64,000 nucleotides of DNA from Chamaecyparis obtusa (Eukaryota; Streptophyta; Pinopsida; Cupressales; Cupressaceae). Where the stretch lies: the NCBI GenBank assembly GCA_027943335.1, contig BSBK01000965.1, positions 310,001 through 374,000 of the forward strand. The letters run 5' to 3'. Shown here piece after piece: positions 60,979 through 64,000 of this stretch. Both the position numbers and the translations under genes were made by a program. A model generated the notes under the pieces. That model was given only the letters and a program-made list of their open reading frames with translations, was not told the origin of the DNA and ran no database searches. The first letter of the stretch is position 1. Every line of letters begins with the position of its first letter.

Positions 60979-61323
60979 TTAATCATATTGATGGATGTTT
61001 TGACTATGGATAACCTTCTTATATGAGAAGTTGTTGTCCGAGGTCATCACTTCTTCTCTATGTTGCAAATTATGTTCTTTATAAACTCTCACCCTTTCTT
61101 TGGTGTTAGAGTTGTTTCCCTCATTCCAAAGATTCCTCTTCCTCTTCTTTATAGGGGGCTTGATGATTGAATCTTTGTTACCACCTTTGAAAGATGATAT
61201 TTTATCTAAAGCACTCCTCTTTGGTGGGGGTCTTGTTGATAAGATCTCTTTCATTTGAGGATCCTTTTCCATGAGTGACATATCCTTTTCATGATTATCT
61301 ATATTCTTGGATGTAGGGGTCAA
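60979..61323 (-). CDS. Possible antisense ORF in the LTR element
   Basis: 114 codons on the strand opposite to the element: MTPTSKNIDNHEKDMSLMEK, then IKPPIKKRKRNLWNEGNN, basic and NLS-like. A further antisense frame lies at 61492-61692. Some Tat-lineage elements carry antisense ORFs, but no similarity is recognised here; it may be a chance frame. Confidence 0.25.
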   Translation of the reverse strand: MTPTSKNIDNHEKDMSLMEKDPQMKEILSTRPPPKRSALDKISSFKGGNKDSIIKPPIKKRKRNLWNEGNNSNTKERVRVYKEHNLQHREEVMTSDNNFSYKKVIHSQNIHQYD

Positions 61324-61881
61324 TATCCCTCACTAAGAATATGGTATACATTGTTGCTAAATAGGATATCTCCTTGAATTGTGAAGTAGGTATCCTCTTC
61401 CATCTTTGTTCCTACACTTGGGGGGGCAAGGATGTCATCTCCTTCTTTTTTGTCTTTCTAGGATTCACCTCTTTCCTTGGTTAATCAATATTTACCTATT
61501 ATGTGATATCCAATCATACATGAAAATTTTGGTTTGCATTGAGGATCTTTGTCCTTGATCATAACCTATTTTTTTGTTTGACATTGGGTTTCCATGGTTG
61601 ATATATCTCTTACCTTGGAAACTGAATAGTGTGCTATCCATCATAAGGGTTACTTTCTTTTCACTTCTTTCATGATATCTCTTTACATTCATCCCTTCTA
61701 TGGCCTCATAGGAGTTGTGACCTTCTTGGCTTGGATTGGGTGTTGTTTGTGGATATTGTCTTGATGCTGAAGAAGGCTTTATCCTTGTTCTTTTCTTTCC
61801 TTAACATGTCAAAATAGTATGTTTTTTCCATATTAAGGAGGGGGGCATATATAGGGCCTCCCTTGTACTATAGTTTTTTAT

Positions 61882-62215
61882 TTTTACATGCTAAATCTTG
61901 GAAGGTAACACACATAAGTTGCTAAATCCTGAAAAGACATGCATTTATATGCTAAATTTTCCAATGGTAACACACATAAGTTGCTAAATCCTTAGGAGAC
62001 ATGTATTTTTCAAAATTTTCAATATGCTAAATCCTCTGAAGGTAACACACATAAGTTTCTAAATCCTGAAGGGACACGCATTTCCAGTTTCAAATATGCT
62101 AAATCTTGGAAGGTAACACACATAAGTTGCTAAATCCTGAAAAGACACGCATTCATATGCTAAATCTTCCGAAGGTAACACACATAAGTTGCTAAATCCT
62201 GAGGAGACATGCATT
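61882..62215 (+). repeat. Minisatellite in the 3' internal region
   Basis: Five units of about 60-75 bp, each with tgctaaatc(t/c)t..gaaggtaacacacataagt followed by tgctaaatcctgaa/gagacatgcat. They begin near 61889, 61960, 62030, 62096 and 62157. Such arrays upstream of the 3' LTR are known in Tat-type plant elements. Confidence 0.88.
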
Positions 62216-62748
62216 TTCATATTCATAGTGATACAAGAAGGTGGATCTATGAGTATTCCAGAAGCCGTCAGAAGACGCATTACAATTGCAACCACAATTT
62301 TTGGGTGAACCTATTGGGCTCTCCCTCCATGGTGATTCATGGTCAGGTGGGCATCTTACTAGGCAAGGTAATCACTATTTTCCCTTTCTCTCTTTTCTAC
62401 TTTCATGCTAGTAGGATAGGATCATGAAGCTATGTTATTTATAGTGTTTCTCTTGTCTTTCCTATGTATTCATTTATGCTTTTATGATAGCTTTCCAAAT
62501 ATGATATTAGTATGAGAAATATTTCTTAGCAAGGTTTCTTATGCTAATTGATTTGGGTTGTTTAGTACTAACCCTTGTTCTTTTCACACCCTCATGCATG
62601 TATGTCGAGTTAGAATCCTTATTCTGCAGGCTCATGTCCTTAACTAAGTGTTATTTTATCTTTTTGTGAATCCACTTGGATCTCTTCTTTCTTCTCCTTT
62701 ACCAAGAGTTTGCATCAAGTCCATACTCTTGCTAAAGTAGGGGCTTAA

Positions 62749-64000
62749 TGTATCATCTTAAAATGGAAGCACTTCCATGTTAAGAGCATTTATCCCTCTG
62801 AGTAAGTGGTTTGGGGTGATGTCGAATGCCTTGAATTGATCTTTTCTTTGATCTGGCTTTCTCACCGCTTTCCACTTCTTTTCTGCACTTGATTCCTTCA
62901 TTCTAGGTGAAATTAGGGTTAGGATCTCGAGGATTCTCCTTAATTTCCCTCTTCTATGGCTCTATTTTCTAAGTAGGACTTACAAATAGTTCCTCCTAAA
63001 CTTCATCATGTTCATCATAGGATTTTGTGCCTCTCCCTGGCACTCTACCCTGTTCTGGCATCATTTCTAGGTCTTTAGGCACCCCAGGGACATCTTGTTT
63101 CTCACTCTGACTGAGACCCTAAAATCTGTGCCCTTAAGGTCAAATTTGACCTAAAGGGGTCAAAGTTGACCTTGACCCTGACTAGGTCAGGATCAAGCTC
63201 ATCTTTGACCCTTGGTTCAAATTTCAAGGTCCCAGGATCTCTGATTGTCAGGTTTCAGAAATAATTGTTTTTCTGGGTCCACTATTTTGGTCTCTAAAAT
63301 GGTAAACCCTTAAATTATATTTAATTTAGGTCCATTCCTAAAGGGTTGAGGCATAATTGGAATTTAATTCTCCAAGGTGGCCCCTCTAGAGGATTGTGCC
63401 CTAGATCACTATAAAAGGAGGCCTTCCTCTGGCATTTTCTCAATCAAGTTTTCATGCTCAAGCACTCTCAAGCAAGGAGATCAAGAAATCATTTCATCCA
63501 CACTCAAGAAATTTCATGTCCAAGCTCTCAAGGTGATCAAGAAAGCATTCATACAAGCATTCAAGTCCTCTTCTCCATCCAAGTTCTCCATTGAAGATCA
63601 AGGATTCAAGCATTCAAGTCATTGAAGGGATTTGGTTCAAGTATTCAAGATTCATCATTCAAACCCTAGATCTAGCCATCATGATGGTATGATCTTCCTT
63701 CAATATTCTTTGTTCATATTCAAGATCCATTCATCCTTCCCTCAAAGTGGATTCCAATCATACAATCATGGAGGTTTGATTTACATTTATTGATGTTATG
63801 TTCAAGCTTTCATATTAACATACTTGATTACATTTCAAATACAATTTGCATATCCATTGAATATCATAGCTTTGTTGTTAGATCTACTTCTACTACTTGC
63901 TAGCATTCTCCATTTCAATTTCAATATTAAGGTTAATTCCAAACCGGGGTTTGACCAAGGCAAACCCCTCAAATAAAAACAAAAACCCTCTTTTTCTTGC
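62749..64000 (+). repeat. Right LTR, truncated by the window end
   Basis: Starts TGTATCATCTTAAAATGGAA and follows the left LTR for 1252 bp, to the window end, so about 420 bp should lie outside. Confidence 0.9.

Larger units (their letters stand above)
57700..64000 (+). mobile_element. LTR retrotransposon without recognisable pol (non-autonomous), cut by the window end
   Basis: Two long direct repeats, 57700-59369 and 62749 to the window end, flank 3.4 kb. Next to the left LTR end (..CCTATACA) is TGGTGAACCCGCG, a plausible primer site starting with TGG. A purine-rich agtaggggctta precedes the right LTR. The inside has one gag-sized acidic repeat frame and a minisatellite, but no RT, integrase or RNase H motif in any frame that I can see. 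It is therefore probably a large non-autonomous derivative (LARD or TR-GAG-like). The orientation is inferred from primer site, purine tract and TATA box. The right target-site duplication lies outside the window. Confidence 0.85.

Overview
The window looks like a piece of repeat-filled nuclear DNA from a large-genome seed plant, possibly a gymnosperm. Reasons: AT-rich sequence, no bacterial-style operons, plant-type LTR retrotransposons (Ty1/copia, Athila/Tat-like Ty3/gypsy, a TRIM), a plant L1 LINE with a C-terminal RNase H domain, and spliced gene relics. The species cannot be fixed from the sequence. I see no host gene that is clearly intact and no rRNA or tRNA gene.

Layout. 1-5 kb: intergenic sequence, one unrecognised broken reading frame (1927-2775), a long CT microsatellite and an AT-rich tandem array. 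5.7-14.9 kb: a decayed minus-strand Ty3/gypsy element (gag, protease, RT, RNase H, integrase) with a tRNA-Asp-like primer site and a candidate 5' LTR; a downstream env-like reading frame may belong to it. 15.0-16.5 kb: one copy of an unclassified non-coding repeat that recurs at 36.4-43.8 kb. 17.1-19.7 kb (minus) and 24.6-27.0 kb (plus): two diverged copies of one uncharacterised multi-exon gene, with exons that are almost all multiples of three and phase 0, and hairpins upstream. 22.8-24.1 kb: a second copy of the env-like/plant-transposon-protein family. 27.52-36.35 kb: a complete-looking L1 LINE bounded by an exact 12-bp target-site duplication, with ORF1, ORF2 and an extra 3' reading frame. 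36.4-43.8 kb: tandem and inverted copies of the non-coding repeat. 44.05-47.6 kb: a minus-strand, intron-containing relic with a DDE-transposase-like core; a 343-bp TRIM retrotransposon sits inside its repeat-encoding exon. 48.68-56.41 kb: a structurally complete but coding-dead copia element with 1.49-kb LTRs and a TTTTG duplication. 57.0-57.3 kb: an RNase H scrap of another LINE. 57.70 kb to the window end: an LTR retrotransposon without recognisable pol, whose 3' LTR runs off the window.

How the parts relate. Almost everything is transposon-derived, and the elements are broken mainly by in-frame TAG/TAA/TGA where Gln, Arg or Trp is expected, which fits cytosine deamination in methylated DNA. 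The candidates for something undescribed are the phase-0 modular gene family (17.1-19.7 and 24.6-27.0 kb) and the DDE-like gene at 44-47.6 kb. All three have palindrome-rich DNA just upstream of their 5' ends, so they could be parts of one poorly described DNA-transposon family; that link is inference.
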